From: Martelella limonii
GTDB lineage: Bacteria > Pseudomonadota > Alphaproteobacteria > Rhizobiales > Rhizobiaceae
DNA length: 64,000 nt
Direction of reading: 5' to 3'
Assembly: GCF_013344475.1 (NCBI RefSeq)
Contig: NZ_JABUOU010000001.1
Span: 868,001-932,000 of the forward strand
Shown here one piece after another: positions 42,903-52,359 of this stretch. Position 1 is the first letter of the stretch; the number at the start of each line of letters is the position of its first letter. The position numbers and the translations under genes were made by a program. The notes beneath the pieces were generated by a model. The model saw nothing but the letters and a program-made list of their open reading frames with translations. It did not search any database and was not told the DNA's origin.

Positions 42903-42952
42903 GTCGACTTGAAATTATCGCGGACCTCCCTGCCCCGCACTTTCCGGACCAG

Positions 42953-44446
42953 ATGATGAAAACCAGATTTGACGTGAGTGACGATTTCAGCATTGATGAC
43001 GATACGCTGCATGAAGAGTGCGGCGTATTCGGCATTTTGGGCCACCCTGATGCCGCGGCTCTTACGGCGCTCGGTTTGCACGCGCTGCAGCACCGCGGCC
43101 AGGAAGCCGCCGGCATCGTTTCATATGACGGCCAGCAGTTTCGCTCGGAACGCCATCTGGGCCTTGTGGGCGACCACTTTACCGACCCGGCGATGCTCGA
43201 AAGCCTGAGTGGCTCGATGGCAATGGGCCATGTGCGTTACTCGACCACCGGCGGCACGGTCCTGCGCAACGTCCAGCCGCTGTTTGCCGAACTCGGCGTC
43301 GGCGGCATCGCGATTGCCCACAATGGCAACTTCACCAATGGCCTGTCGATGCGGCGCAAGCTGATTTCCGACGGTGCCATCTGCCAGTCGACCTCCGACA
43401 CGGAAGTCGTGCTGCACCTGATCGCGCGCTCCCGGGCCAAGACCTCGTCGGACCGCTTCATCGACGCCATCGGCCAGATGGAAGGCGGCTATTCGATGAT
43501 CGCGATGACCCGCACCAAGCTGATCGCCGCGCGCGATCCCACGGGCATCCGACCGCTGGTGATGGGCGAGCTCGACGGCAAGCCGATCTTCTGTTCGGAA
43601 ACCTGCGCGCTTGACATCATCGGCGCGAAATTTGTTCGCGACGTGGAAAACGGCGAAGTGGTGATCTGCGAGCAGCAGGCCGACGGAACGATCTCGATCG
43701 ACAGCCGCAAGCCAGCGCTGAAGCAGACCGAGCGCCTCTGCCTGTTCGAATATGTCTATTTCGCCCGTCCTGATTCCATCGTCGGCGGCCGCAATGTCTA
43801 TCAGACCCGCAAGAATATGGGCTTCAACCTCGCCAAGGAAGCGCCGGTGGAAGCCGATGTTGTGGTCCCGGTGCCCGATGGCGGAACGCCTGCGGCGATC
43901 GGCTACGCCCAGGAAAGCGGCATTCCGTTCGAGCTCGGCATCATCCGCAACCATTATGTCGGCCGCACTTTCATCGAGCCAACGCAGCAGATCCGCGCTT
44001 TCGGCGTGAAACTGAAGCACTCCGCAAACAAGGCCGTGATCTCCGGCCGGCGCGTCGTGCTGATCGATGACTCGATCGTGCGCGGCACCACCTCCGTCAA
44101 GATCGTGCAGATGCTGCGCGAGGCGGGCGCCAAGGAAGTGCATATCCGCGTCGCAAGCCCGATGATCTTCTATCCGGACTATTACGGCATCGATACGCCA
44201 GACCGCGACAAGCTTCTCGCCAACAACCACGAAACGCTCGAGGACATGTGCCGGTTCATCGGCGCCGACTCGCTCCAGTTCCTGTCGCTTGAAGGGCTCT
44301 ACATGGCGGTCGGTGGCGAGAAGCGCAACAATGCGCTGCCGCAGTTCACCGATCACCAGTTTACGGGCGACTATCCCACCCGGCTCCTCGACAAGGAGCA
44401 CGAAGGCGAATTTTCGAAGGTCGAGCTTCTGGCCGGAAACGGCTAG
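42953..44446 (+). CDS. purF: amidophosphoribosyltransferase
   Basis: First committed enzyme of purine synthesis, 497 residues. A short propeptide precedes catalytic Cys23 in EECGVFGILG, which must be freed by processing. The glutamine amidotransferase domain includes ALQHRGQEAAGI. The PRPP-binding loop is VVLIDDSIVRGTTS. The first of two adjacent ATG codons is at 42953. It is followed by an SDR gene after 111 bp, as in other rhizobia. Confidence 0.97.
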   Translation: MMKTRFDVSDDFSIDDDTLHEECGVFGILGHPDAAALTALGLHALQHRGQEAAGIVSYDGQQFRSERHLGLVGDHFTDPAMLESLSGSMAMGHVRYSTTGGTVLRNVQPLFAELGVGGIAIAHNGNFTNGLSMRRKLISDGAICQSTSDTEVVLHLIARSRAKTSSDRFIDAIGQMEGGYSMIAMTRTKLIAARDPTGIRPLVMGELDGKPIFCSETCALDIIGAKFVRDVENGEVVICEQQADGTISIDSRKPALKQTERLCLFEYVYFARPDSIVGGRNVYQTRKNMGFNLAKEAPVEADVVVPVPDGGTPAAIGYAQESGIPFELGIIRNHYVGRTFIEPTQQIRAFGVKLKHSANKAVISGRRVVLIDDSIVRGTTSVKIVQMLREAGAKEVHIRVASPMIFYPDYYGIDTPDRDKLLANNHETLEDMCRFIGADSLQFLSLEGLYMAVGGEKRNNALPQFTDHQFTGDYPTRLLDKEHEGEFSKVELLAGNG

Positions 44447-44557
44447 GCGCTCGCCGCCCACCCCTGCCGCCCGCCAAGCCGCGGCGCCACTGAAGACAGG
44501 GCGGATGGCCATCCCCGCATGCCAATCCGCCCCATTGAGAGCATTCCGGAGCATACC

Positions 44558-45301
44558 ATGTCCAAGTCACTCGAAGGACGGCTGGCCGTCGTCACCGGCG
44601 CCTCACGCGGGATCGGCTATTTCACGGCGCTGGCGCTGGCCAAAGAGGGCGCGCATGTGATCGCCTGCGCCCGCACCGTGGGCGGATTGGAAGAGCTTGA
44701 CGACGCGATCAAGGCCGACGGCAACGGCACGGCGACCCTGGTGCCGATGGATCTCTCCGATATGGGCGCCATCGACAGGCTCGGCGGTTCGATCTTTGCG
44801 CGCTGGGGCAAGCTGGACATTCTGGTTGCCAATGCCGGCGTGCTGGGGGTGATTTCCCCTCTGGCCCATGTGGAAGCCAAGGTCTTCGAAAAGGTGATGA
44901 CGGTCAACGTCACGGCGACGTGGCGGCTGATCCGCTCGCTCGAGCCGCTGCTGCTGCAATCGGACGCCGGACGCGCCGTGCTGCTGTCGTCGGGCGTTGC
45001 CCATACCTGCCGTCCTTTCTGGGGCCCCTATGCCGCCTCCAAGGCCGCCGTTGAGGCGATGGCGCGCACTTGGGCCGGCGAAACCGCGCATACCGCGCTG
45101 AAGGTGACCTCCGTCGATCCGGGCCGCACCCGTACCGCCATGCGCGCCCAGGCTGCCCCTGGGGAAGACCCGGCGACCCTGCCCCACCCGAGCGAAGTTG
45201 CAGAAAAGATTGCCGCGCTGACGAAGCCGGACTTCACGGAAAGCGGCAAGCTCTACGTCGTGCGCGAAGACACGCTGAAAACCTACCAGTTGCCGCAATG
45301 A
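44558..45301 (+). CDS. SDR-family oxidoreductase
   Basis: A 247-residue NAD(P)-dependent short-chain dehydrogenase. It has the nucleotide motif TGASRGIGY (13-21), NAG (92-94), and catalytic Ser144/145, Tyr158 and Lys162 (YAASK). The C-terminal half resembles the YciK-like group often found after purF. The substrate is unknown. The start follows CCGGAGC at good spacing; the frame opens at 44519. It overlaps the DUF1349 gene by 4 bp. Confidence 0.92.
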   Translation: MSKSLEGRLAVVTGASRGIGYFTALALAKEGAHVIACARTVGGLEELDDAIKADGNGTATLVPMDLSDMGAIDRLGGSIFARWGKLDILVANAGVLGVISPLAHVEAKVFEKVMTVNVTATWRLIRSLEPLLLQSDAGRAVLLSSGVAHTCRPFWGPYAASKAAVEAMARTWAGETAHTALKVTSVDPGRTRTAMRAQAAPGEDPATLPHPSEVAEKIAALTKPDFTESGKLYVVREDTLKTYQLPQ

Positions 45302-45879
45302 CGGGCACCACGGCGATGCGCCAATGGCTTAACGAACCGGCCGTGTGGGAAGCCGATGACACTACGCTGACGCTGGTTACCGAAAATGTGACGGATTTCT
45401 GGAGGCGCACGTTTTACGGCTTCATCCGCGACACCGGTCATGCCTGGCTGCAGCCGGTTGTAGGCGATTTTTCCGCAAGCGTAACCGTCAGCGCAGACTA
45501 TCAGGCGCTTTATGATCAGGCCGGCATCATGCTTCGGATCGACGAGACCTGCTGGATAAAGGCGGGGATAGAGTTCACCGACGGGATGATGCACTTCTCG
45601 ACCGTCGTCACCCGCGACGTCTCCGATTGGTCCGTCATTCCGCTTGCCGCGGCGACGCCGGAAACACAGGTTTCAATCCGCCTCACGCGTCACGACGATG
45701 CCGTCCGTATCCAGTTCCACCTTGGCGACGAGAAATGGCAGATGGCGCGACTTTGCCCGTTCTCATCCGCAGACGCGATGGTCGGGATCACGGCCTGCAC
45801 GCCGGAACGCGCCGGGCTCAGGGTGCGCTTCGACGGCTTTGAGGTGGGTCCGGCGATTTCCCGCAACCTTCACGACTGA
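45298..45879 (+). CDS. DUF1349 domain protein
   Basis: A 193-residue soluble protein of the DUF1349 family, a concanavalin-like beta-sandwich fold. Diagnostic stretches are TDFWRRTFYGFIRDTGHAWL, DQAGIMLRIDETCWIKAGIE and a terminal GLRVRFDGFEV. No signal peptide, so cytosolic. It overlaps the SDR stop in an ATGA junction, so the two are made together. Function unknown; family members have been linked to sugar binding. A terminator follows. Confidence 0.87.
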   Translation: MTGTTAMRQWLNEPAVWEADDTTLTLVTENVTDFWRRTFYGFIRDTGHAWLQPVVGDFSASVTVSADYQALYDQAGIMLRIDETCWIKAGIEFTDGMMHFSTVVTRDVSDWSVIPLAAATPETQVSIRLTRHDDAVRIQFHLGDEKWQMARLCPFSSADAMVGITACTPERAGLRVRFDGFEVGPAISRNLHD

Positions 45880-45949
45880 CAAGCTGCGGGCCTTCGCTGT
45901 CGATGGATCGCGAAGAACACGCACCTTCGCTTGTCGTGAGCGCACAAAG

Positions 45950-45979
45950 AAGGCCGGATGCTTTCCCATCCGGCCTTTT
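45950..45979. terminator. bidirectional terminator, DUF1349 gene / porin
   Basis: An 11-bp stem AAGGCCGGATG / CATCCGGCCTT with a 6-nt loop and T-rich edges on both strands, placed between the convergent DUF1349 and porin genes. Confidence 0.88.
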
Positions 45980-46000
45980 CGCAATCCAAAGGTGATCTGA

Positions 46001-46705
46001 TTAGAACTTGTAACCGAGACCGACCTTTACGACGCTCTGCTTGGCTTCCATGCTGAAGTTCGGATCCCAGCTGAACGACTTGTCGTATTTCGGGAAGTCG
46101 GTGTAGCGATACTCGATACGGCCGAAGAAGTTGTTGGTGAAGGCATGCTCGATGCCGGCACCCACGGTCCAGCCCAGAATGGTCTGCTCGCCGGTGTCGA
46201 GCGAGTAGAGCGCCGTTGCACCCGTGACCTTGCCGCTGGCGAGTTCGCCGCCGGCAGTACCGTAAATGAGCGTTCTGTCGAAGGCATAACCGAGACGGCC
46301 ACGGAGCGAACCGCCCCAGCCACGCTCGAACTTGCCGACAGCCGGCTCCGGTGCACCGGTGATGATGACCTGCAGCGCCTGGTCGTCAGAATTGCCGAAG
46401 TAGTCTACCTCACCTTCAATACCGAGAACGAGGTCGTTGGCGAACTGGTAGTTGTAACCAGCAAAGACGCCGCCGACCCAGTTGTCGAAATCAAAGCTCG
46501 GATCGACCAGTCGGTAGGTGTTTGCTTCGGCCTGGGTCCAGTGATAACCGGCAACCGCACCGAGATAGAAGCCCGTCCACGTGAAGGTGGGCTGTTCGAT
46601 GATGACAACATCCTCAACGACCGGGGGCGTGTATACCACGTCTGCGGCCTGAGCTCCGATGGCGGGCGCCAGCGCCGCCGCGAGAATTGAAAGTCGCTTG
46701 ATCAT
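46001..46705 (-). CDS. outer membrane beta-barrel protein (Omp25/Omp31-type)
   Basis: A 234-residue outer membrane protein: signal peptide (residues 1-20, AIGAQA|AD), a short periplasmic proline-rich segment, then an eight-stranded barrel starting FTWTGFYLGAVAGYHW and ending in the C-terminal Phe signature VVKVGLGYKF. This is the Omp25/Omp31 (RopB-like) family abundant in Brucella and rhizobia. AGGGG lies 7 bp before the start on the minus strand. Its upstream region is strongly AT-rich. Confidence 0.92.
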   Translation of the reverse strand: MIKRLSILAAALAPAIGAQAADVVYTPPVVEDVVIIEQPTFTWTGFYLGAVAGYHWTQAEANTYRLVDPSFDFDNWVGGVFAGYNYQFANDLVLGIEGEVDYFGNSDDQALQVIITGAPEPAVGKFERGWGGSLRGRLGYAFDRTLIYGTAGGELASGKVTGATALYSLDTGEQTILGWTVGAGIEHAFTNNFFGRIEYRYTDFPKYDKSFSWDPNFSMEAKQSVVKVGLGYKF

Positions 46706-47113
46706 TGCGTACCCCTATTGCGTTCCTAGATTAAACGTAGTGCAGAGGATGCATTTGTATAGTTTAAATTTGATTTATTATTTTCGAAAAGTACACACTG
46801 GTACATAAAAACCACACCATATTTTTCATGCCGCTGATTTTATACGTTTTTTATCGAATTCTAGCTTAAGTAACAAGTGACCAACAATACTACCTTAACA
46901 CGTTTTCTCAGGCCTTCGCCACGCACTTGACGCAGGCCCGGCAAGTCGGCATAACTCCTGGCATGAATACGGCCCTTTGCACGATCTGCATCATTATTCG
47001 CTAGCACCTCGCTGGCCGGCCGCTCTTGTCCTGAAAAACGATAACAGACAAAGCCCCCGGCCCCGGGTGCAGCATTGTTTTGCGATCGCCATGATGAGTT
47101 CAGGAGAGAATAC
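46706..47113. other. AT-rich intergenic region, porin / cysS
   Basis: 408 bp between divergent genes. The first 200 bp next to the porin are the most AT-rich stretch of the window and must hold the porin promoter. The second half holds a promoter for cysS at 46927-46955. An 86-codon minus-strand frame (46861-47121) has no supporting features. Confidence 0.6.
46927..46955 (+). promoter_or_regulatory. sigma-70 promoter toward cysS
   Basis: TTGACG (5 of 6) and CATAAC (4 of 6) separated by exactly 17 bp. It would give a leader of about 150 nt before cysS. Confidence 0.5.
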
Positions 47114-48505
47114 ATGGGCAATGCCCTCAGCCTTTATAATACGCTGACACGCGCCAAGGAGGTTTTCCGGCCCATTGATCCGGAAAATGTGCGCATGTAT
47201 GTCTGCGGGCCGACGGTTTATGATTTCGCCCATATTGGCAATGCCCGGCCTGTGATCGTGTTCGACGTGCTCTACCGTCTGCTGCGCCATCTCTATGGGG
47301 ACGACCACGTCACCTATGTCCGCAACATCACCGACGTCGATGACAAGATCAATGCGCGGGCTAAGCGCGACTACCCGGACCTGCCACTGAACGACGCGAT
47401 CCGCGCCGTTACCGAAAAGACCGCCGACCAGTTCCACGCCGATATCAAGGCATTGGGCGTCCTCCCGCCCACCGCCGAGCCGCGGGCGACCGATCATATC
47501 GACGGCATGGTGGCGATGATCCAGACGCTGATCGACAAGGGGCACGCCTATATCGCCAAGGGGGCAGACGGCAGGGAAGTGTTGTTTGACGTTCCCTCCA
47601 TGCCGGACTATGGCAGGCTGTCCCGGCGCAATCTCGAAGATCAGCAGGCAGGCGCCCGCATCGCCGTGGAAGGCCACAAGAAAAGCCCGGCCGATTTCGT
47701 CCTCTGGAAGGAAAGCGCCGCCGACGAGCCCGGCTGGGAAGCGCGCTTTACCGAAAATGGAGCGCCCACGGTCATCCACGGAAGGCCCGGCTGGCATATC
47801 GAATGCTCGGTCATGTCTGAGCATCACCTCGGAAAGACTTTCGACATTCACGGCGGCGGGCTCGACCTGATCTTCCCGCACCATGAGAACGAAATTGCCC
47901 AGTCCTGCTCCGCCCACGGCAATCATGTGATGGCTAATGTCTGGATGCATAACGGCTTCGTGCAGGTGGAAGGCCGCAAGATGTCGAAATCCGAAGGCAA
48001 TTTCGTCACCATCCATGATTTGCTGGAAACCGAAAAATTCGGCGGCCGCAAATGGCCCGGCGAAGTGCTGCGGCTCGCCATGCTGATGACGCATTACCGC
48101 GAGCCGATCGATTTTTCGGTGAAGCGGCTGGAGGAGGCAGAGAATATCCTGGTGAAGTTGCGCCGAAAGGCGGATGGAGCGGAACCGGGCCGAGATATGC
48201 CCACCTCCTACTCCGAATTACTGGCCGATGATCTGAACACGCCGACCTATATCCAGTCGCTGCTTTCCGCCGACGGATCTGCTCTTCTAGCAGCAGCCGC
48301 AATGATCGGTATCGATCTGAAGCCGCGAGCCGCGGGCTTCGATGTCGCAAGTATCGTCGAGCAACGCCTCGCCTTCATCCGCGACAAGAACTGGGCCGAG
48401 GCTGACCGTATCCGCGATGAACTGGCATCTCAGGGGATCCAGCTAAAGGATTCAAAAGACAAGGAAACCGGCGAGCGCATCACCACCTGGGAGGTGAAGC
48501 GGTGA
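47114..48505 (+). CDS. cysS: cysteinyl-tRNA synthetase
   Basis: Charges tRNA-Cys, class I synthetase, 463 residues. The HIGH-type motif is AHIGNARP near residue 36, preceded by the zinc-site Cys in [10 protein letters not shown]; the second zinc region is [10 protein letters not shown]; the KMSKS loop is KMSKSEGNF. The start at 47114 has CAGGAGAG upstream; an in-frame ATG at 47075 is less likely. It is followed by a palindromic repeat and two GFA genes. Confidence 0.97.
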   Translation: MGNALSLYNTLTRAKEVFRPIDPENVRMYVCGPTVYDFAHIGNARPVIVFDVLYRLLRHLYGDDHVTYVRNITDVDDKINARAKRDYPDLPLNDAIRAVTEKTADQFHADIKALGVLPPTAEPRATDHIDGMVAMIQTLIDKGHAYIAKGADGREVLFDVPSMPDYGRLSRRNLEDQQAGARIAVEGHKKSPADFVLWKESAADEPGWEARFTENGAPTVIHGRPGWHIECSVMSEHHLGKTFDIHGGGLDLIFPHHENEIAQSCSAHGNHVMANVWMHNGFVQVEGRKMSKSEGNFVTIHDLLETEKFGGRKWPGEVLRLAMLMTHYREPIDFSVKRLEEAENILVKLRRKADGAEPGRDMPTSYSELLADDLNTPTYIQSLLSADGSALLAAAAMIGIDLKPRAAGFDVASIVEQRLAFIRDKNWAEADRIRDELASQGIQLKDSKDKETGERITTWEVKR

Positions 48506-48557
48506 ACACTGTCGCTAGCCTCCTGCCCTTACCAACTTCGGCGCATCCTATTAGCGC

Positions 48558-48636
48558 GTCATCCTCGGGCTTGACCCGAGGATCCAGGCAGCATTTCCCG
48601 AGTGGCCTAGATGCTCGGGTCAAGCCCGAGCATGAC
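48558..48636. repeat. 79-bp palindromic intergenic repeat, copy 2
   Basis: The best-preserved copy. Outer ends are GTCAT and ATGAC. The left stem-loop is TCCTCGGG-CTTGA-CCCGAGGA and the right one ATGCTCGGG-TCAAG-CCCGAGCAT, both perfect. It lies between cysS and the first GFA gene. Confidence 0.85.
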
Positions 48637-48704
48637 TCCGAGAGGGAGAGCACTATCCCCGGCAAGGCGCCTCCTGCACCGATATTCATCCGGAGAGACC
48701 GATC

Positions 48705-49196
48705 ATGAACACCTTCTCCGGCGGATGCCAGTGCGGAGCCGTGCGTTACCGTGTCGAAGGCCCGCTTGCAACGCCGCATCTGTGTCATTGTCGGATGTGC
48801 CAGAAGGCAGCCGGCAATTATTTCATGCCGCTGGCGAGCGCGGAAAACAGCGTCTTTTCGCTGACGCGCGGCGCGCCGCGGTGGTTCTTCTCCTCCGAGC
48901 ATGTCAAGCGCGGCTTCTGCGCGGAGTGCGGCACACCGCTGTTCTTCATGACCGAGGGCGGCGAGCACATCTCGGTGACGCTCGGCAGTCTCGATGATCC
49001 ATCCGCAGTTGTTCCGGAGACGCAGGATGGAGTCGAGGGTCGCATACCCTTCTTCCATGCCCTGCCCCACCTTCCCGAGCGGTCGACCGACCGTTCCGAT
49101 CTTCCCGGCGGCACCATCGGGGTCGCCGCCAGCAATCGCCAGCACCCCGATCACGATACGGACCATTGGCCGAGGGAGACTGACATTGAGCGGTGA
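48705..49196 (+). CDS. GFA-domain zinc protein 1
   Basis: A 163-residue protein of the GFA / CENP-V family (glutathione-dependent formaldehyde-activating fold). The zinc ligands are seen in order: CQCG (8-11), CHCRMCQ (27-33) and CAECGTPL. Many family members are not formaldehyde enzymes, so the function is open. The C-terminal tail HPDHDTDHWP recurs in the next gene, showing tandem duplication. The next gene starts 11 bp before this one ends. Confidence 0.88.
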   Translation: MNTFSGGCQCGAVRYRVEGPLATPHLCHCRMCQKAAGNYFMPLASAENSVFSLTRGAPRWFFSSEHVKRGFCAECGTPLFFMTEGGEHISVTLGSLDDPSAVVPETQDGVEGRIPFFHALPHLPERSTDRSDLPGGTIGVAASNRQHPDHDTDHWPRETDIER

Positions 49197-49656
49197 ACCC
49201 AGTTTTTCAGGCGGTTGCCAGTGCGGGGCGGTCCGGTTTCGCGCCAGCCATTTGGGGCGGCCGTCGATCTGCCATTGCCGGATGTGCCAGAAGGCGTTCG
49301 GGAATTTCTTCGGCGCGCTGGTGACAGCCGATATCGCGCATCTTGAATGGACGCGCGGCAAGCCCAGCATGTTCCGCTCCTCCGCAAAGGTGTTGCGCGG
49401 ATTCTGCGAAAAATGCGGAACGCCGCTGACCTATCAGTTTTCGGGTGGCATCGAGCTTGCAATCGGCGCATTTGACGATCCGGCGCATTTCGAGCCGCAA
49501 ATCCAGGTCAACCACGATCATCGGTTGCCGTGGATCGATACCCTGTTTGAAAAGCCCGGACGTCCGCAGACGCTGGAGGAAAGCGAAATCGTCTCGCGCC
49601 AGCACCCGGACCACGACACAGACCAATGGCCGCCCGAAGACGGCCAGGACGCATAA
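49186..49656 (+). CDS. GFA-domain zinc protein 2
   Basis: A 156-residue paralogue of the preceding gene with the same ligands: CQCG, CHCRMCQ, CEKCGTPL, and the tail HPDHDTDQWP. The start is inferred as the TTG at 49186, six bases after GAGGGAGA, because the product then begins LSGEPSFSGGCQCG in line with its neighbour; the frame is open further upstream but overlaps gene 1. The overlap suggests translational coupling. cimA follows after 49 bp. Confidence 0.82.
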   Translation: MSGEPSFSGGCQCGAVRFRASHLGRPSICHCRMCQKAFGNFFGALVTADIAHLEWTRGKPSMFRSSAKVLRGFCEKCGTPLTYQFSGGIELAIGAFDDPAHFEPQIQVNHDHRLPWIDTLFEKPGRPQTLEESEIVSRQHPDHDTDQWPPEDGQDA

Positions 49657-49705
49657 CAGACCCATAAGAATGGCCGCAAAGGCCGAAAGGGACGGAGACC
49701 CGATC

Positions 49706-51325
49706 ATGTCAGACCGCGAACGCATCTATCTGTTCGACACCACCTTGCGCGACGGCCAGCAGACGCCAGGCGTCGATTTCTCGGTCGAAGACAAGATTGC
49801 GATAGCCAACATGCTTGATCATTTCGGCTTCGACTATGTCGAGGGCGGCTATCCGGGCGCAAATCCCACCGACACGGCGTTCTTTTCGAAGAAGCGCACC
49901 GGCCGTGCCAAGATGACGGCCTTCGGCATGACCAAGCGCGCCGGGGTCTCGGCGTCGAACGATCCGGGCATGGCCGCGCTGATCGCAGCCGCAGGCGACG
50001 CGGTCTGTCTGGTTGCCAAGAGCTGGGACTATCACGTCAAGGTCGCGCTCGGCATTTCCAATGACGACAATCTGCAATGCATCGCGGAAAGCATCGAAGC
50101 GGTTACCGCGGCCGGCAAGGAAGCGATGCTCGACTGCGAGCATTTCTTCGACGGCTACAAGGCCAATCGCGACTACGCGCTTGCCTGCGCCCGGACCGCG
50201 CTCGCTGCCGGCGCGCGCTGGATCGTTCTGTGCGACACCAATGGCGGCACGCAGCCGGATGAGGTCGCGGAAATCGTCGCCGATGTCATTGCAAGCGGCA
50301 TTCCGGGTTCGTCGCTCGGCATCCATGCCCACAACGACACCGGCCAGGCCGTTGCCAACTCGCTCGCTGCCGTGCGCGCCGGCGCGCGGCAAGTGCAGGG
50401 CACGCTGAACGGCATCGGCGAGCGCTGCGGCAACGCCAACATCATCACGCTCGCAGCCACCCTGGCGCTCAAGGAACGCTACAGCAGCCGTTTCGTTCTC
50501 GGCATCGACGCCGAACGGCTGACGGAAATCTCCGCCCTCTCCCACGGCTTTGATGAACTCCTGAACCGCGCACCCGATCCGCAGCTTCCCTATGTCGGGG
50601 CCTCGGCCTTTGCCACCAAGGCCGGCATTCATGCCTCTGCGCTTCTGAAAGACCCGAGAACCTACGAGCACATCGATCCATCATCGGTCGGCAACAGCCG
50701 CAGGGTGATGGTTTCCGACCAGGGCGGAAAATCCAATTTCATCAATGAACTCAAGCGTCTCGGCATCCCTGTTGCGAAAGACGATCCGCGTCTCGACACG
50801 CTGATTTCGATCGTCAAGGAACGCGAGGCAATGGGCTATGCCTATGAGGCGGCCGATGCCAGCTTCGAACTGCTCGCCTTGCGGGAACTTGGCAGCGTCC
50901 CCCATTTCTTCCACGTCGACAGTTTCCGCGTCATGGTGGAGCGCCGCTATGACAGCCATGGCCGGATCAAGACCGTCTCAGAGGCCGTGATCAAGCTTGA
51001 TATAGACGGCAGGCGCGTCATGTCCGTTTCGGAGGGCGATGGTCCGGTCAACGCGCTCGACAAGGCGTTCCGCAAGGACCTCGGGAAATTCCAGGGCGAG
51101 ATCGCCGACCTGAAGCTTGCCGACTACAAGGTGCGGATCCTCAACGGCGGAACCGAGGCGATCACCCGAGTCCTGATCGAAAGCATCGACGATGACGACG
51201 TGCGGTGGTGGACCGTGGGCGTTTCGGAAAACATCATCGAAGCCTCGTTCCAGGCGCTGATGGACTCGATCACCTTCAAGCTGATGAAGAACCGCAAGCT
51301 TGCCGGCCGGGCGGCGGCGGAATAG
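49706..51325 (+). CDS. cimA: citramalate synthase
   Basis: Condenses pyruvate and acetyl-CoA to citramalate, a threonine-independent route to isoleucine, 539 residues. It has DTTLRDGQQTPGVDF at the catalytic entry, the metal-binding HAHNDTGQAVANS histidines, and a C-terminal LeuA dimerisation/regulatory domain (from about residue 400) that would carry isoleucine feedback. The length and motifs fit the CimA/TIGR00977 group better than LeuA. Homocitrate synthase-like activity cannot be excluded. The ATG at 49706 follows GGGACGGAGA. Confidence 0.88.
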   Translation: MSDRERIYLFDTTLRDGQQTPGVDFSVEDKIAIANMLDHFGFDYVEGGYPGANPTDTAFFSKKRTGRAKMTAFGMTKRAGVSASNDPGMAALIAAAGDAVCLVAKSWDYHVKVALGISNDDNLQCIAESIEAVTAAGKEAMLDCEHFFDGYKANRDYALACARTALAAGARWIVLCDTNGGTQPDEVAEIVADVIASGIPGSSLGIHAHNDTGQAVANSLAAVRAGARQVQGTLNGIGERCGNANIITLAATLALKERYSSRFVLGIDAERLTEISALSHGFDELLNRAPDPQLPYVGASAFATKAGIHASALLKDPRTYEHIDPSSVGNSRRVMVSDQGGKSNFINELKRLGIPVAKDDPRLDTLISIVKEREAMGYAYEAADASFELLALRELGSVPHFFHVDSFRVMVERRYDSHGRIKTVSEAVIKLDIDGRRVMSVSEGDGPVNALDKAFRKDLGKFQGEIADLKLADYKVRILNGGTEAITRVLIESIDDDDVRWWTVGVSENIIEASFQALMDSITFKLMKNRKLAGRAAAE

Positions 51326-51423
51326 CCGCGCTCTGGCTTTTGCTGCGCGTGTGATCGCAAGTTTCGTGTGGCGGCGGCGCCTGCCACACGCTATGGCGTC
51401 ATGCCAATATCGAAGGAAATGCC

Positions 51424-52359
51424 ATGTCCGCCGAACCAGTCGCGGTCGCCACACCCGTTCAAGATCAGCAGGGAGACACGCTCAAGGGCTTTGTCCTGGC
51501 CCTGATCGTCTTTCTCCTGTGGGGCGTGCTGCCGCTTTACATGAAGCTCGTGACCCATCTTCCCACCGGCGAAATCCTTGCGCATCGGATCATCTGGTCG
51601 CTACCGTTTGCAGGCGCGATGGTGGCCTATTCGGGCCAGTCGCGCATCGTCACCGGCGTTCTCAGGAAGCCGAAGATGATGGGCCTTGTGCTTCTGTGCA
51701 GCCTGTTCATCACGCTCAACTGGGGCACCTATATCTATGCGGTCGCCACCGCGCAGACCGTGGATGCAGCGCTCGGCTATTTCATCAACCCGCTGTTTTC
51801 GATCGCGCTTGCTGCGCTGATCCTGCGCGAAAAGCTCGGGCGCGGACAGATGCTGGCCGTCGCGCTCGCCTTCTCTGCTGTCGTCATCCTGACTGTCGAA
51901 CTTGGCAGGCTGCCGATGGTGGCGCTGCTCCTGCCGCTCAGTTTCGGCGCCTACGCCTTCCTGCACAAGATCATGCCGGTCGAGGGCACCACCGCCTTTA
52001 CCCTGGAGGCGATGGTGCTGAGTGGACCGGCGCTCGCCTACATCATCTGGCTGGAGGCGACCGGCGCCGGGCATTTCCTGCAATCGCCGGCGACGGCCGC
52101 GCTCCTGATCGGATGCGGTGCGGCAACGGCAATTCCGCTGCTCATCTATGCCAACGCCACCAAGCTGCTCAGGCTTTCGACCATCGGGATCATGCAGTAC
52201 ATCGCGCCAAGCGTGATCTTCCTGATTGCGGTGCTGATTTTCCGCGAACCGCTGGAACCGGCGAAACTTGTCGCCTTCATCCTCATCTGGATCGCGCTCG
52301 TGATCTACACCGCGCCAATGATCCGGCGGAAGCGCAAGGCGCAAGTCTCGACGCACTAA
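51424..52359 (+). CDS. rarD: EamA-family transporter RarD
   Basis: A 311-residue inner-membrane protein with ten predicted spans. The signature LIVFLLWGVLPLYMKL near the N terminus, HRIIWSLPFAGAM and NWGTYIYAVA are characteristic of RarD (chloramphenicol-sensitivity protein). The natural substrate is unknown. It ends 53 bp before the convergent LOG-family gene, with a shared terminator between them. Confidence 0.9.
   Translation: MSAEPVAVATPVQDQQGDTLKGFVLALIVFLLWGVLPLYMKLVTHLPTGEILAHRIIWSLPFAGAMVAYSGQSRIVTGVLRKPKMMGLVLLCSLFITLNWGTYIYAVATAQTVDAALGYFINPLFSIALAALILREKLGRGQMLAVALAFSAVVILTVELGRLPMVALLLPLSFGAYAFLHKIMPVEGTTAFTLEAMVLSGPALAYIIWLEATGAGHFLQSPATAALLIGCGAATAIPLLIYANATKLLRLSTIGIMQYIAPSVIFLIAVLIFREPLEPAKLVAFILIWIALVIYTAPMIRRKRKAQVSTH

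Noticed and set aside
46861-47121. 86-codon minus-strand frame upstream of cysS
   Set aside because: It overlaps the cysS start and its likely promoter and has no domain or good ribosome binding site.
31121-48636. Dispersed repeats considered as a possible CRISPR array
   Set aside because: The copies are kilobases apart, palindromic and intergenic, with no regular spacers or cas genes.
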